Below are positions 50,773-59,433 of a stretch of 64,000 bases of DNA, piece after piece; positions within the stretch are counted from its first letter, which is position 1, and each line of letters opens with the position of its first letter. The notes under the pieces are model-generated. The model ran no database searches and was not told the origin of the DNA. It saw only the letters and a program-made list of their open reading frames with translations. The position numbers and the translations under genes were made by a program. The stretch comes from Actinocatenispora sera. Lineage in GTDB: Bacteria > Actinomycetota > Actinomycetes > Mycobacteriales > Micromonosporaceae. The DNA lies in the NCBI RefSeq assembly GCF_018324685.1, contig NZ_AP023354.1, forward strand, positions 1,984,001 through 2,048,000, read 5' to 3'.

Positions 50773-51934
50773 CGCCGTCGTGGTCGGCGCCGGCTGTGCC
50801 GGAGCGCCGACGGCGATGCTGCTGGCGCGCGCCGGCTACCGGGTCACGTTGGTGGACCGGGCCCGCTTTCCCCGTGACACCCTGTCCACGCACTACCTGC
50901 AGCAGCCGGCGGTCGCGTTGCTGCGCGACTGGGGGCTGCTGGATGCCGTGCTCGGCACCCGCTGCCCGCCGATCGCACACCTGCGGTACCGCGCGGCCGA
51001 CGTCGCCATCGACGGTCCGATGTGGACGTTCGACGGCATCGGCTACGCGCTCGGCCCGCGCCGGTACCTGCTCGACCAGCTGCTGGTGGACGCCGCCGTG
51101 GCCGCCGGGGTGGACTTCCGCGCCGGACAGCGGGTCACCGACCTGATCGTCGAGGGCGACCGCGTGGTCGGGGTACGGCTGCGCGCCGAGCGCGGCGGAA
51201 CCGACCAGCTGCGGGCGCCGCTGGTGGTCGGCGCGGACGGGATGCGGTCGGTGGTGGCAGCCCGTACCGGTGCCGCGGTGCGCGTCACCGACCCGCCCCG
51301 GACCTGCGTCTACTACAGCTACTGGCCCGGCGTCTCGGACCGGTTCGAGATCCACGAGGCGCCCGGCAGCTGGATCGGCGTGGTGCCCAGCAACGACGGT
51401 CTGACCCTGGTCGCCGCGTACTTCCCGCAGTCCGCGTACCCGCAGGTACGGCTCGACGCCGGTGCCGCGTACCTGGCCGCGGTGCGCGACACGGCGCCGG
51501 ACGTCCACGCCCGCATGCGGGCGGTCGATCGCGCCGAGCGCATCTACGGCACCGGTGCGCAGCTCAACTTCTTCCGGCAGCCGGCCGGGCCCGGCTGGGT
51601 ACTGGTCGGCGATGCCGGCCATCACAAGGACTCGCTGACCGCGCGCGGCATCACCGATGCGTTCCACCAGGCCGCACTGCTCGCCGACAGCATCGGATCC
51701 GGCCTCGACCTGCACGATCCGGACCGGCTTCGCGCCGCGCTGCGGCGGTTCGAACGCGGCCGCGACGACCTGCTGGCCGACGAGTACCAGCACACCCTGA
51801 AGCTCGCCCGGTTGGCGCATTCGCCGCGGCGGCTGGCGTCGTTGCGGGCCGCGGCCGGGGATCCGGTGCAGGCCGCCGGCTTCTTCCGCTCGCTGTGCGG
51901 TCACCCGTTCCAGGAGCGGATGACTCCACCGTGA
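50765..51934 (+). CDS. FAD-dependent oxidoreductase coupled to the PrnB-like gene
   Basis: 389 residues from a GTG at 50765, inside the end of the PrnB-like gene. FAD motif VVVGAGCAGAPTAMLLARAG, DG motif VVGADGMRSVVAARTG and LVGDAGHHKDSLTARGITDAF. It belongs to the geranylgeranyl-reductase/PHBH-like group. The halogenase motif GWxWxIP is absent (here GSWIGVVP), so it is not a PrnA/PrnC-type halogenase. Likely oxidises the product of the PrnB-like step. Confidence 0.88.
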   Translation: MPDAVVVGAGCAGAPTAMLLARAGYRVTLVDRARFPRDTLSTHYLQQPAVALLRDWGLLDAVLGTRCPPIAHLRYRAADVAIDGPMWTFDGIGYALGPRRYLLDQLLVDAAVAAGVDFRAGQRVTDLIVEGDRVVGVRLRAERGGTDQLRAPLVVGADGMRSVVAARTGAAVRVTDPPRTCVYYSYWPGVSDRFEIHEAPGSWIGVVPSNDGLTLVAAYFPQSAYPQVRLDAGAAYLAAVRDTAPDVHARMRAVDRAERIYGTGAQLNFFRQPAGPGWVLVGDAGHHKDSLTARGITDAFHQAALLADSIGSGLDLHDPDRLRAALRRFERGRDDLLADEYQHTLKLARLAHSPRRLASLRAAAGDPVQAAGFFRSLCGHPFQERMTPP

Positions 51935-51950
51935 CCGCGGAGCCGCCCGG

Positions 51951-52964
51951 TCAGACGGCGCGGCGGCGCCGCTGCTTCTCGGCGTAGGCCAGCGCCGACT
52001 CCCGGACCCAGGCGCCCTCGTCGTGGGTGCGCCGGCGACGCTCCATCCGTTGCCGGTTGCACGGGCCGTACCCCTGGAGCACGGCGGTGAGCGCGTCGAA
52101 GTCGGGCAGGGTGAAGTCCCAGTGGCCGCGCTCGGTGTCGAAGCGCAGTGCCTCGTCCGGCAGCGTCAGGCCGAGCGAGCCCACCTGCTCGGCGATCACG
52201 TCGACGAACTTCTGCCGTACCTCGTCGTTGGTCAGCCGCTTGATCTTCCACGCCATCGAGCGCGACGTGTTGCGCGACGCGCGGTCGGGCAGACCGAACA
52301 GCGCGAGCGCCCGGTACCACCAGCGATCGACGGCCTGCTGCGCCATCCGGTGCTGCGCCGGGGTGCCGCCGGACAGGGTGTGCAGGATCGAGTAACCCTG
52401 CCGCTGGTGGAACGACTCCTCCTTGCAGATCCGGACCATCGCCCGCGCGTACGGCCCGTACGAGCAGCGGCACAGCGGCACCTGGTTGGCGATCGCCGCA
52501 CCGTCCAGCAACCAGCCGATCGCACCGATGTCCGCCCAACTGGCGGCCGGGAAGTTGAACACGACGCTGTAGTGCTGGCGACCGTCGTGCAGCTGGTCGA
52601 GCAGCTCGCCGCGGGTCACCCCGAGCGTCTCGGCCGCCGCGTACAGGTACATCGCGTGGCCGGCCTCGTCCTGCACCTTGGCCAGCAGCGCCGTCTTGCG
52701 CCGCAGGCTCGGCGCGCGGGTCAACCAGTTCGACTCCGGCTGCATACCCATCAGCTCAGAGTGCGCGTGCTGGCCGATCTGCCGGATCATCATCGACCGG
52801 TACGCGTCCGGCATCCAGTCGCGCGGCTCGATCTTCTGGTCGTCGGCGACCATGGCCTCGAAGTACCGCTGCAGGTCGGCCTCGTCCGCGCCGGCCTCGT
52901 CCCGGTCCGGCGCACCGATCAGCCGAAGCCGTTCGCCGCCCGCGTCGTGGGGACCCTGTGGCAT
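51951..52964 (-). CDS. Second PaaA homologue, orphan
   Basis: 337 residues, ATG at 52964 with GGGGAGAG. Strong match to the PaaA at 37917: [59 protein letters not shown], so the diiron ligands are kept. No paaBCDE genes accompany it. It converges on the PrnB-like operon with 16 nt between stops. Either it borrows PaaB, C and E from the other operon or it serves a different aromatic CoA ester. Confidence 0.9.
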   Translation of the reverse strand: MPQGPHDAGGERLRLIGAPDRDEAGADEADLQRYFEAMVADDQKIEPRDWMPDAYRSMMIRQIGQHAHSELMGMQPESNWLTRAPSLRRKTALLAKVQDEAGHAMYLYAAAETLGVTRGELLDQLHDGRQHYSVVFNFPAASWADIGAIGWLLDGAAIANQVPLCRCSYGPYARAMVRICKEESFHQRQGYSILHTLSGGTPAQHRMAQQAVDRWWYRALALFGLPDRASRNTSRSMAWKIKRLTNDEVRQKFVDVIAEQVGSLGLTLPDEALRFDTERGHWDFTLPDFDALTAVLQGYGPCNRQRMERRRRTHDEGAWVRESALAYAEKQRRRRAV

Positions 52965-53276
52965 GGTTTCTCTCCCCGGACGGCAATGCGGAAACAACGT
53001 GGCTGACGTGATGTTTGTAACCGAACCGCCCATCGGTGTCAACGAGCGGACAGGTACCTGCCACGGCGTTCGGTGGTCCCGCGGTGTCGAGGTCCGAAGT
53101 GGACGGTCGATCGCACCGGCACGCCAGCACGCCGGCACGCCGGCCCGGCGGCTCCCGGCCGCGGTGACGACGGCGCCCGGCCGTCCGGAAGGGCCGTCCC
53201 CCGTGGTGCGCTGCGTCGCTCGCCGGTCGGAGAGGTGTGCGAGGCTGCTGACGTGACGACGGAGAGGGTGGATCGG
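52965..53276. other. 312-nt divergent intergenic region
   Basis: Between the orphan paaA (minus) and thiO (plus). A GCACGCCG-type 8-bp repeat occurs three times at about 53118-53141. An AT-richer stretch (53000-53025) contains TGTAACC, similar to the half-sites upstream of the paaABCDE operon. Otherwise nothing. Confidence 0.45.
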
Positions 53277-54440
53277 GTGAGTGGCGACGTCGTGGTGGTC
53301 GGCGGCGGGCTGGTCGGGCTGGCGGCGGCGTGGCGGATCGCCGGCCACGGCGGCCGGGTCACCGTGGTCGAGCGGGACGCGCCGGTCCGGTTCACCTCCC
53401 GCGCGGCGGCGGCGATGATCGCCCCGGTCGGGTACCGCGAGCCCGCCGACGACGCGTTCCTGCGGCTGCGGCTGGACGCGCAGCGGGAGTGGACGCCGTT
53501 CGCCGCCGAGCTGGTCGAGCAGACCGGGATCGACCCCGCGTACCGGCGGATCGGCTCACTGGTCGCGGCCACGGACAAGGACGGGCTGGCACGGGTGGTG
53601 GCGTTGCGCGAGTTCCATGCCGAGCTGGGGATCGAGTCGTCGCTGGTGGATGCGGCGGGTGCCGCGCGGCTCGAACCGGAGCTGCGCGGCGCGCTCGGCG
53701 GGTTGCAGGTGCCGGGGGAGGGTTGCGTCGACCCGGAGGCGGCCGGCCGGGCGCTGGTCGCCGGGATCCACGCCCGCGGCGGTACGGTCTGGTCCGGTGC
53801 GGGCGTCGCGGAACTGTGCGGTGACGCGACCCGGATCAGCGGGGTGCGGTTGGTCGACGGCTCGGTGCTCGCCGCCGACGTGGTACTGGTGGCCGCCGGC
53901 GCGGCGAGCTGCGCGCTACCGGGCGTGCCGGAGTCGGCGCGCTTCCCGCTCCGCGCGGTCAAGGGGCAGTCGGTGCTGGTCGCCGACCGGCCCGGAGATC
54001 CGCTGGTACGCACCGTGTTACGCGCCGGGATCAACGTCGTGCCGCGAGGCGACGGCCGGCTGATGATCGCGGGTACGGTGGAGGACGGCGCGGCGCCGGG
54101 GGACCGCAACACGGTGCTCGGCGCGTACCAGGTGCTGCAGCGGGCGATCGCGGCGGTGCCGGCGCTGGCCGGCTGCGACGTGGACACCTGGTGTGTCGGG
54201 CAGCGGCCGGTGGCGCCGGACGATGCGCCGGTGCTGGGGCCGAGCGGGGTTCCCGGCCTGTGGTGGTCGACCGGCCACTCGTACTACGGGATCCTGCTGT
54301 CGGCGTTGACCGGCCGGCTGGTGGCCGACGCGCTGGCCGGCGACGCCGCCGCCACCGTCCGGATCGGACAGTTCACTGTGGACAGGTTCGCCGCCGGGGC
54401 ACCGCGCTACACCTCGCTGGACCACGACCGGCACGCCTAG
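53277..54440 (+). CDS. thiO: Glycine oxidase-like FAD amino-acid oxidase
   Basis: 387 residues from a GTG at 53277 (GGAGAGG nine bases upstream; an in-frame GTG at 53253 adds 8). FAD motif [20 protein letters not shown], then [13 protein letters not shown], and the C-terminal [39 protein letters not shown] region typical of ThiO. ThiO oxidises glycine to the imine for thiazole synthesis in thiamin biosynthesis. It stands alone here, without thiS or thiG, so a general D-amino-acid dehydrogenase is an alternative. Confidence 0.82.
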   Translation: MSGDVVVVGGGLVGLAAAWRIAGHGGRVTVVERDAPVRFTSRAAAAMIAPVGYREPADDAFLRLRLDAQREWTPFAAELVEQTGIDPAYRRIGSLVAATDKDGLARVVALREFHAELGIESSLVDAAGAARLEPELRGALGGLQVPGEGCVDPEAAGRALVAGIHARGGTVWSGAGVAELCGDATRISGVRLVDGSVLAADVVLVAAGAASCALPGVPESARFPLRAVKGQSVLVADRPGDPLVRTVLRAGINVVPRGDGRLMIAGTVEDGAAPGDRNTVLGAYQVLQRAIAAVPALAGCDVDTWCVGQRPVAPDDAPVLGPSGVPGLWWSTGHSYYGILLSALTGRLVADALAGDAAATVRIGQFTVDRFAAGAPRYTSLDHDRHA

Positions 54441-54523
54441 GCTCGTCCGCGAAGCTCCGCGCGAGCGAGCGGCGTCGAGAACCCCCACACTGATGGTTTC
54501 CCGTTCGACCGGAGGACCGAGCC

Positions 54524-54847
54524 ATGCCCGACCGACCAGAGATCGTCTGCATCTGCGGCTCCACCCGGTTCGTGGACGAGATGCGTGCGGCGAACCGCGA
54601 TCTGACCTTCGCCGGTGTCATCGTCGTCGCGCCAGGCGTCTTCGTGCGCGCGGAGGACCACGGGGCGGACGAGTTGATCACCAGCGAGCAGAAGGCCGCG
54701 CTGGACGCCCTCCACCTGCGCAAGATCGACCTGGCGGACCGGGTTCTGGTCGTCAACCCCGGCGGCTACATCGGCGAGTCCACGAGCAGAGAGATCGCGT
54801 ACGCCCGCGCCACCGGCACGCCGGTCTCGTTCACCGATCCCGTCTGA
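54524..54847 (+). CDS. Nucleoside 2-deoxyribosyltransferase-like / DUF4406 protein
   Basis: 107 residues, ATG at 54524 with GGAGG. Starts with VCICGSTRFVDEM and has the acidic motif block NPGGYIGESTSREIAYA, the Rossmann-like pattern of DUF4406 and nucleoside deoxyribosyltransferase relatives, where the Glu in GEST acts as nucleophile. Frequently found in phages and as small housekeeping proteins; substrate unknown. Confidence 0.8.
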   Translation: MPDRPEIVCICGSTRFVDEMRAANRDLTFAGVIVVAPGVFVRAEDHGADELITSEQKAALDALHLRKIDLADRVLVVNPGGYIGESTSREIAYARATGTPVSFTDPV

Positions 54848-54887
54848 CGCTCCGGGGGCGTGTCGAGTAGCGCTTCCGCGCGGCGAC

Positions 54888-55697
54888 TCAACGGCGGGCG
54901 ACGGTGACGATCTCCCGGCTGGTCGGGGTGATCGGGCCACGCTGCCAGTCGCCGTACTGCGCCTCCACGGTGAAGCCGGCGTCGGCCAGGAAGCCGTTGA
55001 GCGGCGCCACGTCGAGGAAGCGAAGCCGGGCCCGGTCGACGCGCAGTACGGTGCCGTCCGGGTCGGCGGTCGTCTCGACGAAGCTCACGACGCCGGCGTC
55101 GACGGACTCAACGTCGTGCCAGGTGCGCAGCGGTCGGTCGGCGGCGTCGACCACGTCGGCGGCATTGGCCGGGATCCAGTCGAGCCAGGCCCTGGCCTGC
55201 GGATGCCGGGTCTCGAAGACGAACCGGCCGCCCGGCGCCAGCGCGGCGTGGATCGCCTGCAGCGAGGCGCGGAGGTCCTCGTCGGTGACCAGCACCTGGA
55301 ACGCGTGCCCGGTCATCACGGCGAGCTCGAACCCGCCCTCGGTACGGGTGTCGGACTCGGCGGCGGTCGCCTCGATCCAGTCGATGTCGGTGCGGCGCCG
55401 GGCGCGGTCGAGCGCGGCGCGGTCCGGGTCGAGGCCGACGAGCCGACCGCGGTGGCCGTGCTCGCGGGCGTAGGTGAGCATCGAGCCGGTGCCGCAGCCG
55501 ACGTCGAGCACCGAACCGGCCGCCATGACCAGGTGGTGGTGGAACGCGTCCCCGCGGTACGTGTCCGGGTTCCAGGGGTTGAGCAGGTCGTAGAGGGCGG
55601 CGGCGTCCGCGTCGGAGTACACGCAGGCAGTGTCGAGGCCGGCCGCCGCGGCAGCAACCGCTTTCCCGCGGGTACCGAGGTCTCGCCATGCCCGCAC
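54888..55697 (-). CDS. SAM-dependent methyltransferase
   Basis: 269 residues from a GTG at 55697; starts at 55712 (TTG) or 55622 (GTG, VYSDADAAALYDLL) are possible and no clear ribosome site decides. Motif I LDVGCGTGSMLTYARE, acidic GLDPDRAALD, and LAPGGRFVFETRHP. Class-I methyltransferase of unknown substrate. The upstream flank is the TGATCAAGGG repeat and stem-loop. Confidence 0.82.
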   Translation of the reverse strand: MRAWRDLGTRGKAVAAAAAGLDTACVYSDADAAALYDLLNPWNPDTYRGDAFHHHLVMAAGSVLDVGCGTGSMLTYAREHGHRGRLVGLDPDRAALDRARRRTDIDWIEATAAESDTRTEGGFELAVMTGHAFQVLVTDEDLRASLQAIHAALAPGGRFVFETRHPQARAWLDWIPANAADVVDAADRPLRTWHDVESVDAGVVSFVETTADPDGTVLRVDRARLRFLDVAPLNGFLADAGFTVEAQYGDWQRGPITPTSREIVTVARR

Positions 55698-55700
55698 CCT

Positions 55701-55785
55701 CGCGTTGATCAAGGGCCTCTCGCGTTGATCAAGGGATCGCGTCGCAACGCCCTGGCACGACGTGACCGGATCCCTTGATCAACGC
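55701..55785. repeat. TGATCAAGGG repeat pair with 17-bp inverted copy
   Basis: Two 20-bp units CGCGTTGATCAAGGGCCTCT / CGCGTTGATCAAGGGATCGC (55701 and 55721) match the core of the array at 34151. GCGTTGATCAAGGGATC (55722-55738) is perfectly complementary to 55769-55785, giving a 17-bp stem with a 30-nt loop. Confidence 0.85.
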
Positions 55786-55813
55786 CGCGCTGGGGGGCGT
55801 GGCGGGTTGCCGC

Positions 55814-55915
55814 CATCCCATTACGCTGAAGGGCCTGATGACCTGGTCGATCAACGGGGACGGCTCGAAGGGCTGGACCTTCGGCGACAACGTCAAGGCG
55901 CTGGAGGGGCGCTGA
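55814..55915 (+). pseudogene. C-terminal remnant of a GH18 chitinase
   Basis: 33 codons ending at TGA 55913-55915 read like the final strand and helix of glycoside hydrolase 18 enzymes (KGLMTWSINGDGSKGWTF, then NVKALEGR). Nothing upstream continues the match and no start codon is in place. It follows directly on the inverted repeat, which may mark the break point. Confidence 0.55.
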
Positions 55916-55961
55916 CCCGATACGGCCGCCAGCGCTCGGGAGCGCTGACCCTATACGGCCG
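55909..55961. repeat. 20-bp direct repeat
   Basis: GCGCTGACCCGATACGGCCG (55909-55928) and a copy with one change (55942-55961), 33 bp apart, with AGCGCT...AGCGCT between. Lies at the end of the chitinase remnant. Confidence 0.7.
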
Positions 55962-56073
55962 ACACCTTCCGACCGCTGCTGACCTGGCGCGGCCGTGGCC
56001 GCTCGGCGGGACCGAACCGTCGAGCGGTCGCCTGCCGCCGGTGCGTCCGGCGCAGCGGCGGGCCGCCGCCCGG

Positions 56074-56718
56074 TCAGGACGTCGGTTTCGGCGGCAGCGG
56101 CGTGGCGTGCACCCGGAATCCGCCGTCCAGGACCGGCGCGAACGGTGCCGGTGCCAGGCAGGTACCGGCCGAGGGCTGGGTCGGGTTGCCCGCGCCGTCC
56201 GTGTCGAAGTTGACGATGTCCCAGGAGAAGCCCATCCGGTCCGGCGCCGGGCCGCGGCCGTCGGTGACGCTGAACCCGCGGCGGGTGCCGACCCAGTCGG
56301 CCACCTGCGGATCGGCGCGGGTGATCACCGCGGTGAGCGTGGCGGTACGGCCGCCGGTGACGAGGCAGTCGACCCGCCCCTCGGCGGTCACGGTGACGTT
56401 CTGGGCGGCCACGTGGTGGGAGATCCGTACCGTGCCGGTCGCGTCGGTCGGCAGGCCGCTCGGCAGCCCGGGCAGCGGCCGGCTGAACGGCTTCGCCGTT
56501 GCATCGAACCGGAACCGGATGGTGTCGTCGGGTGAGTACGCGTAGAAGACCCCGGCGGCGCCGGCCACGCTGGCCGGCCGCAGGTCGCCCGGCGACGCGT
56601 GGTGCCGGTCCGGGTGGGCGGGCGCGGCCGCCGCGCCGGCCGACACCAGACCCGCCGCCAGCACGGCGGCGATGGTCACGCCGATCGCGGTACGCGGCCG
56701 AGTTCCGTTGCGGTGCAT
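56074..56718 (-). CDS. Secreted protein of unknown function
   Basis: 214 residues, ATG at 56718 with GGGAG. A cleavable signal peptide (RTAIGVTIAAVLAAGLVSAGAAAAPA) is followed by a beta-rich domain (FRFDATAKPFS, GTVRISHHVAAQNVTVTAEGRVDCL) with two cysteines that could pair. This resembles conserved secreted proteins of streptomycetes without known role. Confidence 0.75.
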   Translation of the reverse strand: MHRNGTRPRTAIGVTIAAVLAAGLVSAGAAAAPAHPDRHHASPGDLRPASVAGAAGVFYAYSPDDTIRFRFDATAKPFSRPLPGLPSGLPTDATGTVRISHHVAAQNVTVTAEGRVDCLVTGGRTATLTAVITRADPQVADWVGTRRGFSVTDGRGPAPDRMGFSWDIVNFDTDGAGNPTQPSAGTCLAPAPFAPVLDGGFRVHATPLPPKPTS

Positions 56719-56940
56719 GGAGACTCCCGAAGTTCTCGTGACGGGTGGGCCGTTCGAGCATGTCGGGGCGGCACCGGTTCGCACCTCCCGCTGCCGAGGG
56801 CGGTACCGGCTCCGGCCTCCCGCCGCGGAGGGCGTCACCGCTCCCTCGCGGGAGGGAACCACGCGGTGGCGTCGCCGGACCTTTCCGGCAGCCCGGCCGG
56901 CCCCGCGCGCGATCCGGGCCGGGTGTGGTGAGCTGGGCGG

Positions 56941-57975
56941 ATGGCGAAGGTGGAAACGCTCGGGCTGGTGCTGCACCCCACCCGGGACGTGACGGCGGTG
57001 GTGTCGACGGTGCTCGCCTGGGCGGCCGAGCACGACGTCGCGGTACGGGTCGGTGTCGCGGACGCCGACCGGGCCGCCGGTGCGCGGGCGGTGCCGGACG
57101 ACGAGCTCGCCGGCAGTGACGCGATCCTCAGCATCGGCGGCGACGGGACGATGCTCGGCGCGCTGCGGCTGGTCGCGGACGACCCCCGGCCGGTACTCGG
57201 GGTCAACATGGGCCGGCTGGGCTTCCTCGTCGAGATCGAACCGCCGGAGCTCGTCACCGCGCTGAACCGGCTCGCCACCAGCGACGTGACGCTGGAGCAC
57301 CACAGTTGCCTGCGGATCACCGCCGGCGGGGACGGCTGCGTCGCCTTCAACGACCTGGCGCTGTCCCGGCGGCCCGGCGACGGCACGGTCAACGCGATCC
57401 TCACCATTGACGACCAGCAGTACGGGTACTTCCGGGCCGACGCGGTGATCATGGCCACGGCGACCGGCTCCACCGCGCACAGCTACTCGGCCGGCGGGCC
57501 GCTGCTGTCGCCGGCGACCGACGCGGTGGTGATCACCCCGGTCGCGCCGATGTCCGGGATCAGCCGCCCGCTCGTGCTCGGCGCCGGCGAGCGGGTCGAG
57601 TTCTCCCTGCTCTCCGACGTCGGTGGTGTCTCCGACGGCCTCCGCGGTGGGAAGAACGTCGGCGGTGGCTCCGACGGCCTTCGCGAAGGGAAGAACGTCG
57701 GCGGTCCTTCCGACGGCCTCCGCGAAGGGAAGAACGTCGGCCGGCCGGTGATCGAGGCCGATGGCCAGGTGCTCGGAGAGCTGGAGCCGGGCCGGACGGT
57801 ACGGGCCGAGCTGCGCCGCGACGCCGGCCTGGTGGTGCGGCTCGACGTCCGCCGACACCGCCAGCGCAGCCAGGCGAAGCTGAGCCTGCTGGACCTGCCG
57901 CTGCTGCCCGACCAGCTGCGCGAGCTGCTGCCGCCGCAGGTCCGCGACCAGCTGGCCCGCCGCGAGTCCCCCTGA
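56941..57975 (+). CDS. nadK: NAD kinase with an in-frame triple-repeat insertion
   Basis: 344 residues, ATG at 56941. NAD-kinase motifs: GGDGTML (66-72), NMGRLGFL, the FNDLALSR strand and ATGSTAHSYSAGGPLLSP. The enzyme phosphorylates NAD to NADP using ATP or polyphosphate. Residues 231-269 are three 13-residue units (SDGLREGKNVGGP type) inserted between the FSLLSD strand and PVIEADGQ; normal NAD kinases lack them. The tail (LSLLDLPLLPDQLREL) is also longer than usual. No recN/tlyA neighbours as seen in many actinobacteria, so this may be a second copy. Confidence 0.9.
   Translation: MAKVETLGLVLHPTRDVTAVVSTVLAWAAEHDVAVRVGVADADRAAGARAVPDDELAGSDAILSIGGDGTMLGALRLVADDPRPVLGVNMGRLGFLVEIEPPELVTALNRLATSDVTLEHHSCLRITAGGDGCVAFNDLALSRRPGDGTVNAILTIDDQQYGYFRADAVIMATATGSTAHSYSAGGPLLSPATDAVVITPVAPMSGISRPLVLGAGERVEFSLLSDVGGVSDGLRGGKNVGGGSDGLREGKNVGGPSDGLREGKNVGRPVIEADGQVLGELEPGRTVRAELRRDAGLVVRLDVRRHRQRSQAKLSLLDLPLLPDQLRELLPPQVRDQLARRESP
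57631..57747. repeat. Three 39-bp repeats inside nadK
   Basis: Units at 57631, 57670 and 57709, each with TCCGACGGCCT..GCG and GGGAAGAACGTCGG; the second contains the 12-bp palindrome CCTTCGCGAAGG. The 39-bp length keeps the frame. Confidence 0.92.
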
Positions 57976-58122
57976 CCGCTCCCGGGTACGGACGGGCGCC
58001 CGCCGCCGTGACCAACGCCTCGCGGACGGTACGGGTCCGCGGCCCCGCGTACCGCCCGGCCGGATCAGCGTGGCGGGGCGTGATCCGCGCCCCGGTGCCG
58101 GCCTTGCCGGTTCGGCGACGCG

Positions 58123-58135
58123 TACCCTCGGGGTC
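58123..58135 (+). promoter_or_regulatory. -10 element and leaderless start of mqnC
   Basis: TACCCT (58123-58128) ends seven bases before the GTG at 58136; no ribosome site between. Same arrangement as at mqnA. Confidence 0.45.
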
Positions 58136-59323
58136 GTGACTGAGCACCGGGAGATCGACGAGATTCTGCAGCGTGCGGCGGACGGCGGGCGGATCACGCC
58201 CGAGGAGGCGCTGCTGCTGTACACCGACGCGCCGTTCCACGCGCTGGGCTCGGCGGCCGACACGGTGCGGCGCCGCCGCTACCCGGACGACATCGTCACG
58301 TACATCATCGAGCGCAACATCAACTACACCAACGTCTGCCTCACCGCGTGCAAGTTCTGCGCGTTCTACCGGGCGCCGAAGCACGCCGAGGGGTGGGTCC
58401 GCAGCCTCGACGACATCCTGGCCCGGTGCGCCGAGACGGTGGAGTTGGGCGGGACCCAGATCATGTTCCAGGGTGGGCACCACCCGGACTTCGGCGTGGA
58501 GTACTACGAGGAGCACTTCGCCGCGATCAAGAAGCACTTCCCGCAGCTGGTGATCCACTCGCTCGGGGCCAGCGAGATCGTGCACATGGCGAAGATCTCC
58601 GGGGTGTCCACCGAGGAGGCGCTGCGCCGCATCCACGCCGCTGGGCTCGACTCGCTCGCCGGCGCCGGCGCGGAGATCCTGCCGGCCCGGCCGCGGACGG
58701 CGATCGCGCCGCTGAAGGAGTCCGGCGAGCGCTGGCTGGAGGTCATGGAGCAGGCGCACCGGCAGGGCATCGAGTCGACCGTGACGATGCTGATGGGTAC
58801 CGGGGAGACGAACGCCGAGCGGATCGAGCACCTGCGGATGATCCGGGAGGTACAGGACCGTACCGGTGGGTTCCGGTCGTTCATCCCGTACACGTACCAG
58901 CCGGAGAACAACCACCTGAAGGGCCGCACCCAGGCGACCAACCTGGAATACCTGCGGCTGCTGGCGGTGGCCCGGCTGTTCCTGGACAACGTGCCGCACC
59001 TGCAGTCGTCCTGGCTGACGACCGGCAAGGACGTCGGCCAGCTGTCGCTGCACATGGGCGTCGACGACCTCGGCTCGATCATGCTGGAGGAGAACGTCAT
59101 CTCCTCCGCCGGCGCGCGGCACCGTTCCAACCTGCTGCAACTGGTGTGGATGATTCGCGACGCGGACCGGATCCCGGCGCAGCGCGACACGCTGTACCGC
59201 CACCTGCGGGTGCATCACACACCGGCGGACGACCCGACCGACGAGCGGGTGCACTCGCACGTCTCGTCGATCGCGCTGGACCCCGGCGAGCGCACCAGCC
59301 TGGACCTCGCCGACGCCACCTGA
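58136..59323 (+). CDS. mqnC: Cyclic dehypoxanthinyl futalosine synthase
   Basis: 395 residues from a GTG at 58136. Radical-SAM cysteines C68, C72 and C75 (CLTACKFC), then MFQGGHHPDFGVEYYEE, the GAGAEIL block and the MGTGETNAERIEHL block diagnostic for MqnC. It cyclises dehypoxanthine futalosine in the menaquinone pathway, in the cytoplasm. Confidence 0.95.
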   Translation: MTEHREIDEILQRAADGGRITPEEALLLYTDAPFHALGSAADTVRRRRYPDDIVTYIIERNINYTNVCLTACKFCAFYRAPKHAEGWVRSLDDILARCAETVELGGTQIMFQGGHHPDFGVEYYEEHFAAIKKHFPQLVIHSLGASEIVHMAKISGVSTEEALRRIHAAGLDSLAGAGAEILPARPRTAIAPLKESGERWLEVMEQAHRQGIESTVTMLMGTGETNAERIEHLRMIREVQDRTGGFRSFIPYTYQPENNHLKGRTQATNLEYLRLLAVARLFLDNVPHLQSSWLTTGKDVGQLSLHMGVDDLGSIMLEENVISSAGARHRSNLLQLVWMIRDADRIPAQRDTLYRHLRVHHTPADDPTDERVHSHVSSIALDPGERTSLDLADAT

Positions 59324-59329
59324 GCCACC

Positions 59330-59351
59330 GTCCACAGGCGTTGTCCACAGG
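59330..59351. promoter_or_regulatory. Two DnaA-box-like sites
   Basis: CGTCCACAG (59330-59338) and TTGTCCACA (59341-59349), the second an exact match to the actinobacterial DnaA box, in the gap after mqnC. Confidence 0.3.
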
Positions 59352-59433
59352 TTGGGCCGCGTCCTTCCCAGATCACCGATCCGCCGCTAGGTTTCCTCCT
59401 GCCCGTGCTGTCTGCGCCCGGAGGTGGGAAGTC

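Noticed and set aside
50765-51934. Flavin-dependent halogenase beside the PrnB-like gene
   Set aside because: The GWxWxIP halogenase motif is absent; the corresponding segment reads GSWIGVVP, so an oxidoreductase or monooxygenase is the better call.
55921-56073. Continuation of the chitinase remnant downstream
   Set aside because: The frame ends at 55915 and the following sequence has only the direct repeat and no homology.
59330-59351. Replication origin at the DnaA-box-like sites
   Set aside because: Only two boxes occur, with no AT-rich unwinding region and no dnaA, dnaN or gyrB genes nearby.
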